This document shows, in pieces, positions 1 to 14,200 of a stretch of DNA of 64,000 nt. Each line of letters opens with the position of its first letter. Position 1 is the first letter of the stretch. Below the pieces are notes generated by a model. That model was not told the DNA's origin and ran no database searches. It saw nothing but the letters and a program-made list of their open reading frames with translations. The position numbers were made by a program, and so were the translations under genes. This DNA is from Holacanthus passer (taxonomy: Eukaryota; Chordata; Actinopteri; Pomacanthidae), in assembly GCA_025331565.1 (NCBI GenBank), contig JAFREQ010000014.1, positions 4,482,501 to 4,546,500 on the forward strand, given 5' to 3'.

Positions 1-3000
1 TAGTGCTACAGTGAAACATCCCAGTGGAGACTTAGAGATGGTGCAGATGTGGCCTCCCTTGCAAAGAAACAAAGACTAACCGTGTTGATTGCAATAAGGC
101 CAGTGGGTCTAAACATGTAAACCACAAAGCATGAAAAAATAACACTGTTAATGTTGATTTTGGAACTGAAAAATAAAGCCAGTTGCACAATGAGCTACTG
201 TAACAGGAGAATTTGTGTGTCTCCCGAGTAATCTAGCTGTCAGTGTTTAATACGTCACACTGGTTAAATGTCATGTCCAGACTGCAGCCCGTCTTATCTC
301 AGTTTCCCGTTTTCATGCATTATTGATGAAGGCTGGTATCAAGTCAGTGTCTGCTCTCTGTGCTTACATGTTCTTCTGAAGACACCCACTGAAATCGGAC
401 AAAGGCGGAAATTATCATAGTCTGCACATTCCCACACTAGGTTAGTTTACATGTGAGAGAAAACTGTAAAGTCAACAATTAAGTATTTAAGTGCTGGATT
501 CGCACCGTGAAGGCAAAGAAACGAAGACATGAAGTAATCAAAATATTGTGAATTCAAGCAGCTACAAACTGACAGGATGTAACATTGAATACACTGGTGG
601 TAAAGGGAAACATACTAAGTTCTGTGTTTTGTGATTTTACAGTTCCTCAAAATTTTATGACAATGAGCAAATGATTTTCTATAGTTCACACCTGACACCT
701 GACCCTGACTGATATCAACACATAGACCTGCATGAGTAATGATGACTTCGCTCCATGGATTCAAATAGTTTGGAATCAGCAGTGAATTAATTGATATGAT
801 CATTTGTTTTGGTCTTACATCACAAAAAAACAGCTTAATTAGTAGGCGTGTGTGTTGGCAGAAATAATAAGTAAAACACCAAAGGCAAAGCTACTCTGAG
901 TACACAGTCTGAGTACACAGCAAGAAGCCTCTGGTAACAGAAACTGTGGGCTGAAGGATACAACACAGGATTATCTCAAACCTTATCTGATATCTCATCA
1001 TGACTCATGTTGTCAGCAGTCAAGAGGTATCTGTCTAGCATCGTCTCCCAAAGAGAACCAGTCTGGCTGCTTGTGATATCCGGGAATATCACGAACACAA
1101 TGAGGCTCAGGATATGAAGGAAAAATTAGAACCTGGAAGAAATATTAATTTTGTTTTTATAACACAGCACGTCTTTGAGGACGAGAGGGGACGGGCTGCA
1201 TCACAGAGGAGTGATTCATATGAATGATGTCATCATGCAGTACAAGTTCCTGTTCCTGGCCCGAAAAGGACGTCTACAGAGGCAGCAGGACATTGTGATA
1301 TATTTTCTCATGGCTGTCCTACAACTGCAAGTCGCAGCATGGACAACAATATTTTATTAGCAGCTACAGTGACAGTAGTGGTCAAATCTGCTTCTGTCAG
1401 TGTCTAACGCAAGAAGTGCGGAAGCAAGTGATGTTTTCATAGTAGTAAAAGTTACCATCACCATGTGATTTCAACAGTGTTTGCGTTTTCACTGTTAGGT
1501 TAAAATATGATGTAAACACTGGTCAGTGAAAATTCAAAATTCCAAAACTTTCATTTGACCCAGATGAAACACTAAAACAAAGGGTTTTCATTACAAATTT
1601 TCTCATAAACAAGACTCAGACACTGCCATGCTCTGAGCCTGTGAGGCTGTATTTAGACACAGCAGTGCTTTGAGTTGAATTACCAACATACTCTTACTGC
1701 AGTTATAAGGTTTACTATGTTGACACCTCAGTTTAGCATGCCAACATTCACTGGTCAGCAGTAAACACAAATGGCATCTGAGGCTGATGGGATGTGTCTT
1801 TAAAGTGTATTTAAGTTATATGTTATCCACACTCAAGGTCAATTTAAATGAGTTGAATCTGTTTCATTGCTTGCTCTTTCTTGTCTGATAGTGAAGGACA
1901 CTAAATATTTAAACAACATTTAGACCCCTATAATTTAAGTGTCCATTTGCACCCGGCAATGCAAAAGTGCTGAATACAATACTGATGATTTCGCAACTGC
2001 TGGAGCCTGAGTAGTAGTTGGTCTATGACTGTAAGGTTTGTCCCAACATTGGCCCTGGAAGAAAAGCATTCCATCATACTACAGTTATGTTTTGGCAGAT
2101 TCAGTGTTTGTCCAAGGTGCATTGCATTAAGTGCATTCAAATTACATAGGTTCAAGAACCAGATGTCATCAAAGGACACAGTTATTTAAAACCAAGGGAT
2201 TTTTTTAAATCCATCTACAATTCTGTGTGCAAATCTTACACTCTGGTCCATGGGTGGTGCTGAAAAGCTCTGGACATTTCATCATCTGGGGAACACAAAT
2301 GAGCTCAGTCACTAAATTTCTTGACAACACACCCTTTATAGTTTCATGTTTCATGTGAAAGTGAATAAATAGAAAGTAGTGAAGAAAGTGAGAAAGTAAA
2401 TTTCAGTTTAAACAAAAGGATCTAACATGTAGATACATTTGTTTTTTGGATCAGTGCATACAAACAGATTGATCCAGAGTTCAAATCTCTCCATCTTTAC
2501 TGATCAGAGTTCTTACAGATGATGACACTCAGTTTACAGACATATTAAAAGCCCCAAAATGTCTAAATGCAGCAGCTCAGTGGAGGATTGAAATACCTTC
2601 AACAACAGCACACAACGGGACAAAAAAGACTGATTCAAAACACACAGTCTGACTGCAGTGAGCTCTTGTAATTATTGAGGGCTTTGCCACCAGTTGCCCT
2701 CATTCTCTGGGTTTCACAGCTGTCCCCACTGGCATCCCTGATATCACAAACTGCAGAGTTTCATTACAGAAAACTGCAGTGACTTTCTGCAGAGCTCAGG
2801 GACGAGGCACTGAGGCACGAACGTGAATGGGTGGAGAAAGTGGAACATGACCAAATTACATGATCTGGACCAAGAACTGAGAGCCTCTGCAGCCCAGTGA
2901 AAACCATCATATCAGAGCCCTATTGACAGATGTGTAATCAAGTTATATAGATTGTCTTACTGTAACTGAAAGCATGTGGCAAAGATCAGCTGATATGTTG

Positions 3001-4455
3001 AAACTGGATTCATTGATCAATCAGTTTTGATTTTTAGGTCAGCTTCAGGTGAGAGGGACTAAATTCTAAGCCACAAATCCTCACCCGCCGACCTGTTTCG
3101 CTTCAGTGATGCTGCTCAGTTTTCACCTTATCATATATATCAGATTTATTCCCTCTGTGGTGAGTGTATGAATACAAGATTACTTGCCTGTCCAAAAATA
3201 GATATCTCCCTCTCTGTCTTTAGCACATTTCTCAGAACGTCTCAGGAGGCTTTGATTCCTAAATGGAAGGTTGCCAACTGAGTCCTGAGACATTTCTCAG
3301 CAGCATCAAACGGAGAGAGGAGCATCTCAACAAACAACCGAGGATGTTCAAGAAAACATTCATTCAAATGTCTGCTGAGTTTTGGCTGAGCATGTTTAAT
3401 GCATTGAAGGAGTTAACTGACTTTAGTGACCTTTTGCTCTTCAAAAGAGTCAGAAATGCCCTCGCAAAGTTGACCGGTGTGATAAATGACACAGGACATC
3501 CTCTGAAACAAATAGGAAGAGCGACAAAGTTTCACGCTGGACACGTGTAACATACAGACGCAACCACATCACAACAACAATTCCTGTTTGCACGCTTTAA
3601 ATACACTCAGACGTGCGTCTCTTCCTTCAACTGTGAGATAACATCAGCGGGTCACTGTCAACCTTTGCAGTGCTCATTCTTGTTTTTTCACCCAAGGTGT
3701 AAAAATAGAGATCCAGAACCTGCCAGAAGAATAAATCTAAGGAGGATGCCTTGGCCTACCTGCACCAAAACTATTACAAATAACGTCCTTGTAAAGCCTG
3801 ACTGAACATGCTTGGCTTGGGTCGCCATAGTAATGAATCATATACAAAATAGAAAATGGTAGTTATGCACAAATGAGAAAAATGTCCAATGATAAAGGGA
3901 TGCTTTGGACAGGGATAATTCACGGTGCTGCAAAAGGGTAAAATGATGATTCATCCAGCATTTTTAATATTCACCAAATCACACTACCTGGATCAATGTA
4001 TTACACAGCTGGCACCATATTAGACACACATCTAGTACAGTCATATAGCTTATAAACTACTTATTTAACTTAACACACATCTAATAATGCCACCTCAGAT
4101 CCACTACAATCAGCAGTATTGTGCACAGCCTCCCATAATGAGACTAGCCCATCTCAGGGCCAGTTTCCACTGTGCAGGGAGAACAATGAATGTGCTACTG
4201 TGGGCTGCTGTACTGTACATGGGTGGTTTCCACCTGAACCCCCATCACTAGACACATGTGCCAAATAAAACCACACTCCTGCTTTTACCTCTGCAGAGAG
4301 CCAAACCCATGCTGCTGTGATCTCCATTGATGCTCTCTGTCCACGGATCACATGCATCCATGCCCGGCTCTACTTTTTTTTTTTTTTTTTTTGTCTCCTC
4401 ACAGCTCACACTGAGGCGGCTTGAATCAGCTCCATCACATCATGCATCTCCTTAC
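1..4455. other. non-coding stretch, probable intron 1 of the minus-strand gene starting at 4513
   Basis: No exon-like coding segment with splice borders and a recognisable protein was found on either strand. Open frames here are short and low in complexity. It contains a short direct repeat (CTGAGTACACAG twice, 897-920) and a T-run at about 4372-4392. If the exon at 4456-4513 is real, this stretch lies in its first intron, since transcription runs leftwards. Confidence 0.4.
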
Positions 4456-4513
4456 CTTTGCACTCCTTGCGTTTGCTGTGGATAAGGAAAAGCCTCTCCT
4501 GCATGCTCATCAT
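4456..4513 (-). CDS. candidate first coding exon of a gene running left (frmd4b by synteny)
   Basis: Read on the minus strand, an ATG pair opens MMSMQERLFLIHSKRKECK and ends one base into the next codon at a strong donor (AAAG|GTAAGG, donor bases 4455-4454). The exon sits in the only CpG-rich island on the left side of the window, as expected for a first exon. In human, FRMD4B lies head to head with MITF on the opposite strand, and mitf starts at 11109 on the plus strand here, so frmd4b is the expected neighbour. FRMD4 proteins are FERM-domain scaffolds at cell junctions. I cannot match these 19 residues to a known FRMD4B isoform from memory, and no FERM coding sequence falls in the window. 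It could also be the start of another gene or an alternative first exon. Confidence 0.45.
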
Positions 4514-4740
4514 CCCCGGATCATCGTGCCGGGGAGGGGAGCCGCCGTGCAGCCGCCGGTCCTGGTTCCTCCTCCGGTGCTGCTGGAGCGCTCCCTCGCC
4601 TCGTATTGAGCCTCAGTCACCACGCCTTCACCCGCCGGCTATTATGTGAGCATGCCCTCCTCCCTCCTCCTCTTCCTCCCTCCTCCTCCTCCTCCTCCTC
4701 CTCCCTGCCTCCTCTCATCCAGCAGCTGCCGGCCGGCCTG
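4500..4740 (-). promoter_or_regulatory. CpG-rich promoter/5'UTR of the minus-strand gene
   Basis: GC content and CpG number rise sharply over about 240 bases compared with AT-rich flanks. The minus-strand reading gives a purine-rich GGAGGA tract (4650-4705), typical of a 5' leader or promoter, just upstream of the candidate start codon. No TATA box is evident. Confidence 0.5.
4648..4706. repeat. (CTC)n-type simple repeat
   Basis: Imperfect CTCCTC runs broken by CT and TTC variants lie inside the CpG-rich segment. On the minus strand this is a GGAGGA tract in the presumed leader of the candidate gene. Confidence 0.85.
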
Positions 4741-7700
4741 GTTCACGCTGAATCCCAATGATAATGAAGTGTGATGGTCTAAAGCCTGTGTGTGCTGCAT
4801 CCCTTTAAAATGCACATGGTGATATTAGACACAATATTTATATAATCAGTTTGATCTTATTTGCTCCCTGCTCTGATCAATACTGTATTTTTTTCTGTGT
4901 CATCTCAAAATTCTCACACTATTCATTTAGGGGCACATGATGTCTAGTCTGCTCCATATTTTAATTTAAGCTCTTATTGTATCATCTAACATCAGTCTAT
5001 TGTGTATTTAGATGCCACCATTACACCCAACACAATATCATTACATCAAAACCAAATATATGACATACAAACTAAAAAAAAATAGAACAGTGAAACAAAG
5101 AACTAACCATCAATCAGGTAACACATTAAAAAGCCTGAAAATTATTTGGTGTATCAATAGGATACTTAATGGGTACAAGTACAAGAAAATGTCAGGGAAT
5201 AAGGGGTTAAAAACTTTGTGTTTTAGAGCTGCCCAGAAATAGATTTAATACCAAAAAGTCCTGAGTACACATTTAGTAATTACAGGATACAGTTAAACAT
5301 TTACTGTATAACAAGACAGGCAGAAGAGATAAGAGTGTTGATATTGAATGGAACTTATTTATCTTTTTAAAAAAAAAGAATGATAACTTATTTAGAAACA
5401 AGACTTTGCATGTAAAAATGTTTATGAGTCAATGATGATTTAATACTGGACCTGTAAAGTAAACCGTTCCATTGCTCACCTCTTTTTCACTGTAATTACA
5501 GGGTATTTACAAGAGTACTTATAGTGTACTTTTGTTAAATGCAAGTTTGTTACCTTGCATCTACATACTTGTACCAAAAACCATTGTGTAGGTCTTTCCT
5601 TGGTACCTCGTATGTGCAAAATATTAGGACTTTAACTTGTGGTCTGTAATCTAAAGAGTCGACCCATACGTCCCCCTTTTTTTTTTTTTGCTAATTTGTG
5701 TTGTAGACCTGTCTTCAAAAATAAAAAATTCAGTTAAGACCTTTTACTGAACTATAAAATATTGCAGAGGAACTGGCTTTATACATAACTGTGTTTTTCA
5801 TTAGTCTTTGGCTGAGGTAGCATAATGTGACCGCTCCTCACTTGTCTTGTTCAATAACTGTGGGTACTTCTAGAAAATAATATACCTGAGTATGTTTAAC
5901 TGTATCCCTGTACTGTTTTAACACGTTTCTTCTAAATATCTATGTTAACATGGCTTTCAGGTCAGTAAATGACTAAAGTGGATCCCCGACAATCCAGTTA
6001 ACAGGTTTTTTCTGTATGTCTTTGTCTGCTTGGATGAGCTGTATTTGCACAAAGGATTTGTCCTCAAGTCCAATGAGCTGTAGAAATAAGCAGGATCCAA
6101 GTGATAAAAAACGTGAGCTGCTGAGGAGGATGTATTTATATGTGAGACAGATGACAAGACACAGGAAATGGTGATCATTGGCAGCTCAAACATCTTCGGT
6201 TTTACCACAATGACCAACAGCACCAGCTGTAGGAAGTGAGCATTCAGTGATGAACGCTGACAATCAGTAACAAATGAAATTATTTGATGCACGCCCTGGA
6301 TTTTGAGATTTGTTTTCAGCATACTAAATGACCCACAACACATTTAAAGGACTTTACAGCTTAACCTGCAGTTGACCTACATTGAAATGTGGGTCAAAGT
6401 CAACATTCAGCACTATTTACAGGAGAAAGTTGTGAAAAAGAAAACTGTCTGTTTTTAAAGGTCGCTGTTGGCATCATGTCGAGCAGAAGATACACGTTGA
6501 ACAAATTCAAATACCAGTTTGGTGGCTGTTATTATGCTGCCAAGCCAGCGATTAAGTTGATGTCACTTTGCACATCATTTAACATCTTTGACATGTACAA
6601 TTCAAAAGACACGACACTGTTGAACCAGATTATTGGTGTGTGTTTCACATGTGATATTCATTTCTGCTGAGGAGTGACGGAGCCCCTGAAATATTTATTA
6701 CTGTCTTTACTCTTACTCAGCTGGTAGTTTTCCAAAGAGACAGGCACAGCAGCCTTTATGAAAGGCCCCAAAACAACATTTAATGCTGTTACACTGATCA
6801 ATATTGACATAGTATATCATGCAAACACTGACAAAAATGTGTTTAGTAATTAGGACCGGATAGATTAAGGAAGAGTATTGTAACTGCTGTATGTGCTCAC
6901 AGCCTACAGTAAATTCTGCAGCCTGTCAGCAGAGCGAGGCCTCCCCACCCCCTTGCTCTTGTATTTCTGACATCAGACATGAATAAGTATCTCATTAAGA
7001 TCCCCCAAAACCATCTGTCCAGTTAGTCTCCTCCTTACAGGAAGATGCTCTCGTAAACAAAAGAGTAGGATTCCCTCGTTAGGCTCATTAGGAATTTAAT
7101 TCTATCATCATCGTCAAGCTGTACTTTTAACACATTCAGGGAACTGGGATACATCTAAGACAGTGCTTTTATTGTTATAACTGGCCCGGAAAAACTCTTA
7201 ACGGATCCAGCAATGTAAATATTTATTGCACATCTTACAATCCAAGGTTAAAATCTGCAAGAATGCATGCAAATTTAACACTAGCGGTTGCTTCTCATTT
7301 GTGTTAATATGCATAAATTTGACTTTGAATCTGCAGTGTACCATAATTTTTGTCAGTTTGTTTGCAACTAACGGATCTACTGTTGGAACAGAAGAACATA
7401 ATACCTAGAAAGCATTCTCCAAGTTGTCATCAGTCTTTGTCGTCTTGCACTTGCATAACTGCTGCATGCAAGATATATGTATGTGTAATATGCATGTGTA
7501 AATGTGTGTGTATGTTTTATGCATAATTAGTTGTGTGTGTGGTTAATTCCTTTTCTTTTTAAGCATGATCAAATGTTTGGCAGATGATTTATGTAAATAG
7601 ACTCACACAATCCACGACAATAGAAACTGACGCAGATGAACAACAACATAAACTAGAAATAACTTCATCTTCGGTCTCATACAGAAATACTTTGAATACA

Positions 7701-10700
7701 ACTGCTGCAAATGTTGTGTACATAGATTCATAGACTAAAATCGATACATAGATTAAAACATTTTGAGCAGCAAATGGAAAACACGCTCCTGTGTGATCAG
7801 AAAGTATTGTTTGTTTGGGTTCATGAAGGTATATGGCCTGTTCGTATGCTTCTTGAATAATAAAGTTTTGTGCAGAAAAAAAATTGACAAAGATGATGAT
7901 GACGGCGGCCAACGGTCACTCTCTGAGTGCTCAAACAAATAAAATACTATGTGACTTTGGAGTCTTAAGCAAAAAAGAAAAAGAAAAAAATAGGCAAGTC
8001 TCCATGAGCAAACACAGTTTAACACATGGAATGAAAAACTCCACTTGTACTTTACATTTTTACAAAGCGCCAATGAAAGGACCCTTCATTAGATTTACAA
8101 ATCTGTCTGGTTTTGGACATTCCATAACATTACTTCAACAATACACAAAAGCATCATTATTATATCTAACACAGGTTCTTTAAATATGTATTATAAATCA
8201 TGGAAAACTGAACTCACATACCATATGGCGTTTCACTATTCTCAAATAAAAACAAAAACACACTAAAGAGGCAAGAGAAACAACACGGTGTTTACTTTTT
8301 TCTAATTTGTTGGCCTTTGGATCTGTTTGTGAACCGTTTTTCTTCTCAGGGCAAACTGATCACTAGATGAGAGTCACATGAAACTTCACTGATGTAATGG
8401 AACACCCGGACGCCTCTGGCTCATATTTCAGGATCTTGTTTTCAGGAAGTGCTCTGTGACAAACGGCTGCGAGTCTCAAATGATTGGCTGACGGCTGTCT
8501 CCCATGAAAGAGCTGTGAGTGAGAACAGAAACGTGAAGACAACTGTTCACACCTGAGCAGACATGTTTCTCTGCCGCTGCTGACCTGCAGTTCATGCGCT
8601 GTGCTAATAGCCAGTAATGTTTGCGCTGGTTGTAACTGCTTATTAAATCTGTACGACACTGTGTAAACAATGATGTATTAGCCTTTGTAATTACATCAAC
8701 GTGTTATCTCATGGCACACAGCCAGCGTGTCACTGGACATTTGTGGTCTACAGCCTTCATGCACATGTTGTAATGGCAGAATGCTGGATGTGTAGCAGGG
8801 GAGTGGATGGTGGAAACTATTGGCTCTATACACATCGGGGAATCGATCAGTTATCACATATATAACCTGTTGAATTTCTGGGGTTTGACATTGTCCTGAT
8901 TGTAGATTTATGTTTAAATCAGTAGTCCCCTGTTCAGAGTTATGTCTATAGGGGAGTGTTTTTCATGCTGTAATCAATGGCTTGCACAGGAAGGTCATAC
9001 AGGTCAATATGCCACTGATACAATACTGGGTTAACTTTACCTCAGTGCTCATGACTAGCAAGTCCAGTCCCCAGTCAAACCCAAGGTAAAGGGTTGTTTT
9101 TATCCAGTGTTATTTTTATTGTTGGGTTATTTCCCCAATCTACAATATGATTATTTTGACCCGATATGAGACACAACTAAAAATTTAGTGTTAGTTGTAC
9201 AATGTGCAGGACACACATATCATTAACAATCTGTAAATAATGAAATGTAATCTTTAAAAGAGAGTAGATTATAGGTCACAACCATATCATATTTTAGTTT
9301 GGATGAATTTTAACTAATAGAACATAGAAAATAACATAACACTGGCTCAAGCATCAACATATTGCGTTAAAACCAGCATGATAGTCTTGTGGTTTTCAAC
9401 CAACCTTCGTGCTTCAAAGACTGAACAATTTGAACTGAAGGGACAAATATTTAGATACTATACCCACTTGAGGAATTACAAAGGGCATTGTAGTCTATAA
9501 ACTCTGGGGGCCTCACTCAGCTGGGGGCCCTGGGTAATCAGTGCTGCTATTCACCCCACAATAACACCCAGAATAATATGTGTCTAGTCTATTGTGTGTC
9601 CGACTCTGTCCTCATTGACTGAACGTGAAACCCTGCAGGTCCTGCATCATGTTATGCTATTCTGTCTGTAACTGAGTTTGCTTTTCATATATCTCTGAGC
9701 TTTTGTGACACAAAAAAAAATGTTTTATACAAATACTGGAAAAATTCAAATCCTGTTTCATATTCCACTGATGTCTGTCTTCAATTACCACCATGCCATT
9801 TGAAGCTTTATTTTTAGTCTTTAAGTCTGTGCTTTGCAGCAGAGGCACATTTGCATGATGTTTGCATTGGTAAAATGCAGACTTACACCAGTTCAGCAGG
9901 ATGAGGCGAATGCAAATATTGAACTTGAATTTCCATTTTGTAATAGAAAGAGCCCCCCGTGGGCCCACGCTGCCTTTCCTGGCTTTATACTGCCCCCAAG
10001 CGGTGGATGTGAGTGCAGCGAGGAGCCCAAACTTGGTGAGCAGAGAGCAGACTGTGGAGCTGAGGAAGAGACGAGCGGCAAAGTCAACTGTCTGCACAGG
10101 AAAGAGAGGAGGACAGAGACATGAGGGCCGACAGAGTCTCCAGGTTTGTTAGAATTTGGGTGCATGATTTCTTAATTGTGCAGAGTGAAGTGCTGAGAAG
10201 AGAAATGCTATGAAGAATGTAAAGAGAGCTGCTCAGGTGTGATTTTGTGATTGATCCTTGGTACAAAAAATGGACATTTATATTAGATGCACTGTTGTAT
10301 AATTAAGTAAAATCCTTAACAATGATGAAACATCTTCTAATGGAAATTATTGACTGAAAAAACATAATTAGTGGCTGATTCATATTTTAGCGTGAAGCAG
10401 TTTTTCAAGGTCATTCTATGTATTTGATCCCATAATGATTCTAAATACAATAATTGATCATTTATTGATTTTGTCCTCTCATGCAGCAATAACTGTGCTT
10501 TTCCAAAATGAAACTGCTTCAATCAAGAGTCATGCACTTTTTCTTAAAAATGCAAAAATATATTGAATCAATTGAGATCTATTTAAATTCAAATTGTACA
10601 AGATTTTATATTATTTTAAATATGTCATAATCTATTATTGTGGTACATTCAGGTGTAGTGTGAGGTTATTGTCTCTAAAGGCAATAAAGCATTAAAATAC

Positions 10701-10860
10701 TGCAGGTCGTCCACCAGCTGCCTTTCTGCAACTCAAAATCAGTGTTTACCTTTATTCAATAAAATAATAAAATAAATGATATCGATAAGCAGCTGTTCGC
10801 ATTGCTTCCTAATCATTATTGAAGGAAATGAAACTTTATGACTCTCGAGTTTCACAAACA
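4741..10860. other. intergenic stretch between the two divergent genes
   Basis: About 6 kb of AT-rich DNA without supportable exons. Overlapping open frames on both strands near 7750-8180 and 9660-10165 lack splice context and recognisable motifs. By position it should hold distal regulatory DNA of mitf, but I see no specific element. Confidence 0.5.
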
Positions 10861-10864
10861 GGCT

Positions 10865-11108
10865 TGTGTGTAAAATCCCGTCGGATGTCGTGGCCAATGA
10901 GAAGCGCGCTGACACTGACAGCCGCGGTGCACGTCGGGAGTTGCAGTCCGCCGGTCCCCCCGCAGCCGCTCTGCTGCTCGGAGCTCGCTGCCGTGCGGGA
11001 CTACACAGCTCCGGGTCCTGGTCAGAGGCGGCTCGGTGCTGAGAGAAGTACGAGAAATATCCTCCGTCTGTTTTCTGATTTTAGCCCCAAAAGTTGCCTC
11101 CTGCAAGC
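10865..11108 (+). promoter_or_regulatory. mitf: CpG-rich promoter and 5'UTR of mitf exon 1A
   Basis: A local CpG-rich island directly precedes the exon 1A start codon. It holds a forward CCAAT box (about 10892) followed by GCGCGC-like sequence and several CpG-rich blocks. No TATA box lies at a convincing distance, which fits the broadly expressed A promoter of MITF-family genes. The transcription start cannot be placed from sequence alone. Confidence 0.65.
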
Positions 11109-11212
11109 ATGCAGTCCGAGTCGGGGATAGTTCCCGACTTCGAGGTGGGAGAGGAGTTTCAAGAGGAGCCTAAAACCTACTACGAGCTGAAGAGCCAGCC
11201 CCTGAAAAGCAG
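11109..11212 (+). CDS. mitf: mitf exon 1A
   Basis: It encodes residues 1-34 beginning MQSESGIVPDFEVGEEF, nearly identical to the A-specific start of mammalian MITF-A, and ends in phase 2 before GTCAGT. The ATG is the first in a CpG-rich leader. In known MITF-A this exon and the next carry the cytoplasmic, nutrient-controlled regulation absent from the M form. Confidence 0.95.
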
Positions 11213-14200
11213 GTCAGTTCTCCAGCTGGGGACAGTTATTTCCCAGGCTGCAGAGGTTTTGGTGTTTAGGTGATAATGAGGCTGCAGATTTTGAGTCCCT
11301 GCATGAGGCTGCTTCTGCACCTGGTCCTGGTCCTGTGTCTGAGTCTGCAGGGAGACTCAAGTTGTCCCTCTCTGCTGCTGGTTATCCTGCTGGCATGAAG
11401 TTATGCAACACTTTGGGTGTTGTCTGGTCAACATCCACTTCAAATATTAGCTTGCAGAGGTCAGTTTGATGAGATGCTGCTCGGTTGTGTTGATGGTTGG
11501 ATCTGCAGCTGAAGCTGATGGGAGGCTTTTGTTTTTGTGTGGATTCTCCTAAAAATCACCTAAGATTCCTTTTATTTAACATTTTATTTTGAGTATCTCT
11601 GCATGCAGAAAAATGCTTCAATGCATAATGCAAGGATAAGAATGACTGTTTTGATTTGTCACATATTGTGTCATTGCTTTAGTTAAGGAAGTTGTGGTCT
11701 GATATATAAAATCCATCTACAGCTGAAATGATACAGAGGCTTCTTGTTGTGGAGAGTTTCTGAACTTAAATGCAAAAAAATTACAGTCTAAAAAATGAAG
11801 TAAGTACTTCGAGTCTCAGCCTTTCTGTTTATTATATCAAGAGCTGCTGCATGTAGATGTCTGAAAAAGTGCTATAATTCCTTGCAAAACACTTTTTCAG
11901 AGAATAAATGTTGCAAAAATTGATAGTTCCTATGGCGTCTGAGGACATAAACACAAACACGCTGCAGCTGTGACTTATCAGAAAGCTATTTTCAGCTTTG
12001 GCATGTTGAGGCCTCTCCAAACAATCATCATTGAGTTGAGTCAGGTCTGTGTGGTCTGATTTGACCTTTCACCTTTTTTTTGGAAATACCGCACAGTGAA
12101 ACTGTCTGATATGTCTGTTTGTATATGATGGTATTTAGACGCGATTATTGCCGTCAGATTGATAATTATCATCCATGGTGTTTATGAATTCATTGCAGGA
12201 ACAGATGGACATTTTGGGAAATATGCTCATTTGCTTTCTTGCTGAGAGTTCAATGAGAGGATTGATGCCACTCTCGTGTCCGTTAAAATACGAAGCCTGC
12301 CATTAAACCACAAGTTGTCATTTTTCCACGTCAGTTTTGAATGAAACGAACATGATAAAAGGAGCTACTGGGCGGACTTTTTTTCTCAGCTAACTCTTGG
12401 CAAGAAAGCGAATGAAAATATTTCCCAAATTGCCAAAATGGGTTTAATGTCCTTTAAGGAAAGGAGAGTATGAACTCACATACTGAGCTGTAATAATCTC
12501 AAAATTCAATGCATGTATTTTGTGCCACAAAGAAACAGAAACACAATATTTTGGTCTCTGATGAGTAATTGACCAACAAAATATAACTAGTTTTATTTTT
12601 ACTTTTGACGAAAGAGCATGACTAAAAGATAGTCATGCTGTTTCTGTGTCTTAATGCATTTTAGCTGTGATACAGCTGGGAAGTTGTGAAACTCACCACT
12701 TTGCCTCTGTGACGACAGTGATGACAACAATACATCTATTAACAGCGTGGCGTCTAATTATCTGTATTTTGCATCCACACATCTCTGTTATGTTGTTTAG
12801 CGGTACTAATACATGGCTTCATTGTTAGGCCGAGACATACAGAGGACAGTACACCACTGTGTTCAGACAGAGCTCTTATTGCAGACATTTGCTAGACTCC
12901 TGTTATTTTTTTTTTCCCCCCTCCGGCTCTTGACATTTTGCTTCACATTTGTAGTTTGTCTCCTTTTCCCTAATATTGAGCCAAAACACAAGTTCAGGGA
13001 GAAAAAACTGTCACCATGTACAGCCCCAACCTTTAGCCCAGTTCTGCATTTTTTTAAACTTAATTTCTTCATGAAATGTCATTAGACTGTTAGGCGGACG
13101 TGGGCTGAATCCGAACCGTGTTGTGTGGCGGTCAGTCTCAGTCTCAGCGTTGGTTCTTGAGGATCGCACATTATTTCATTTCATGTTATTTCCTTTGGAA
13201 TATGCGAAGTTGTCTGAATGGTTGTTTCGATTGAAGATATCCCACTTCCTCTTCCCATCACATGAGGATGACCCAGCATAATAACAGTCACGCTGACTGT
13301 GCTGTGAGACAGTGTTGCGCAAAGAGGTTGAAATAATTTTAATTGATTATTGACTTGTGTGATGTCTTGTCACGGCTAGGCCCCTCTGTTTCTAAATTTA
13401 AAATGTGAAGTGTGACAGAATGTCATTTAGGCTTTTACAGATATATTTGTTGTTTGCTGTCTCTGTATCAGTTTGACAGAGCGCTGTGACGACTGCAGAC
13501 GACGTGCTAGACTTTTTGTGCCGGATATAGATGTGAGACAGGCGGTGAAACTAGTCTTCTATGCAGTGTAAATAAGCTGTATAAATTTAGAAGTGGATGT
13601 GTTATATCTGAAGCTGAGAGTTGGGGGATCTTTTTTTTCCCCAGCGTGCTTGGCATGCAAATCACCTACAAATATTTATGTAACAGTCAAACAGAGGCTG
13701 AAAGTCTTAGCTATGCTTTCTAATGCTCGAATACTTTTTGACAACATTTTCATATAAATTCATGTATTATCTCAGGTGCTGAATGGGTGACAGAGTTTTT
13801 ATATCAGCATTAAAATGAGACATTGCTGAATATAAACTAAAAAAAAGCTAAACTTTTTTTTCATTTCATGCCCAACTTTTCCAGCATAATAATGTTTAAT
13901 GCCTTGTATACACATTCAGTTTGAAATGAACACAATTCTAATTTAAGTCAGGAAATGTGATCAAAGAACAGACAAAATAAGATGTAAGAATGAGATCAAA
14001 TATTTGATGACAACTTTCAGTATTTGACAGTTTGCTGCCGAGACAACTCAGGCAGTATTCAGAGAGTATTAAGGTTAAATACTCAGACACATATCAATAT
14101 GTCTGCCTTGGTATCAGACTTATGAAAATATTGTAAATATTTCAGTGTCATGGTTATTGTGAACTAATTGTATGTGGCAGATTAGATATAAACTTGTGTC

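Noticed and set aside
5957..6343. 128-codon minus-strand open frame
   Set aside because: No family resemblance, low-complexity composition, no exon borders.
7589..8183. Overlapping open frames of about 100 codons on both strands
   Set aside because: No conserved motif; both strands open; no promoter or splice sites.
9657..10165. Overlapping open frames on both strands
   Set aside because: Several frames are open at once because of GC-richer sequence; none shows a motif or splice structure.
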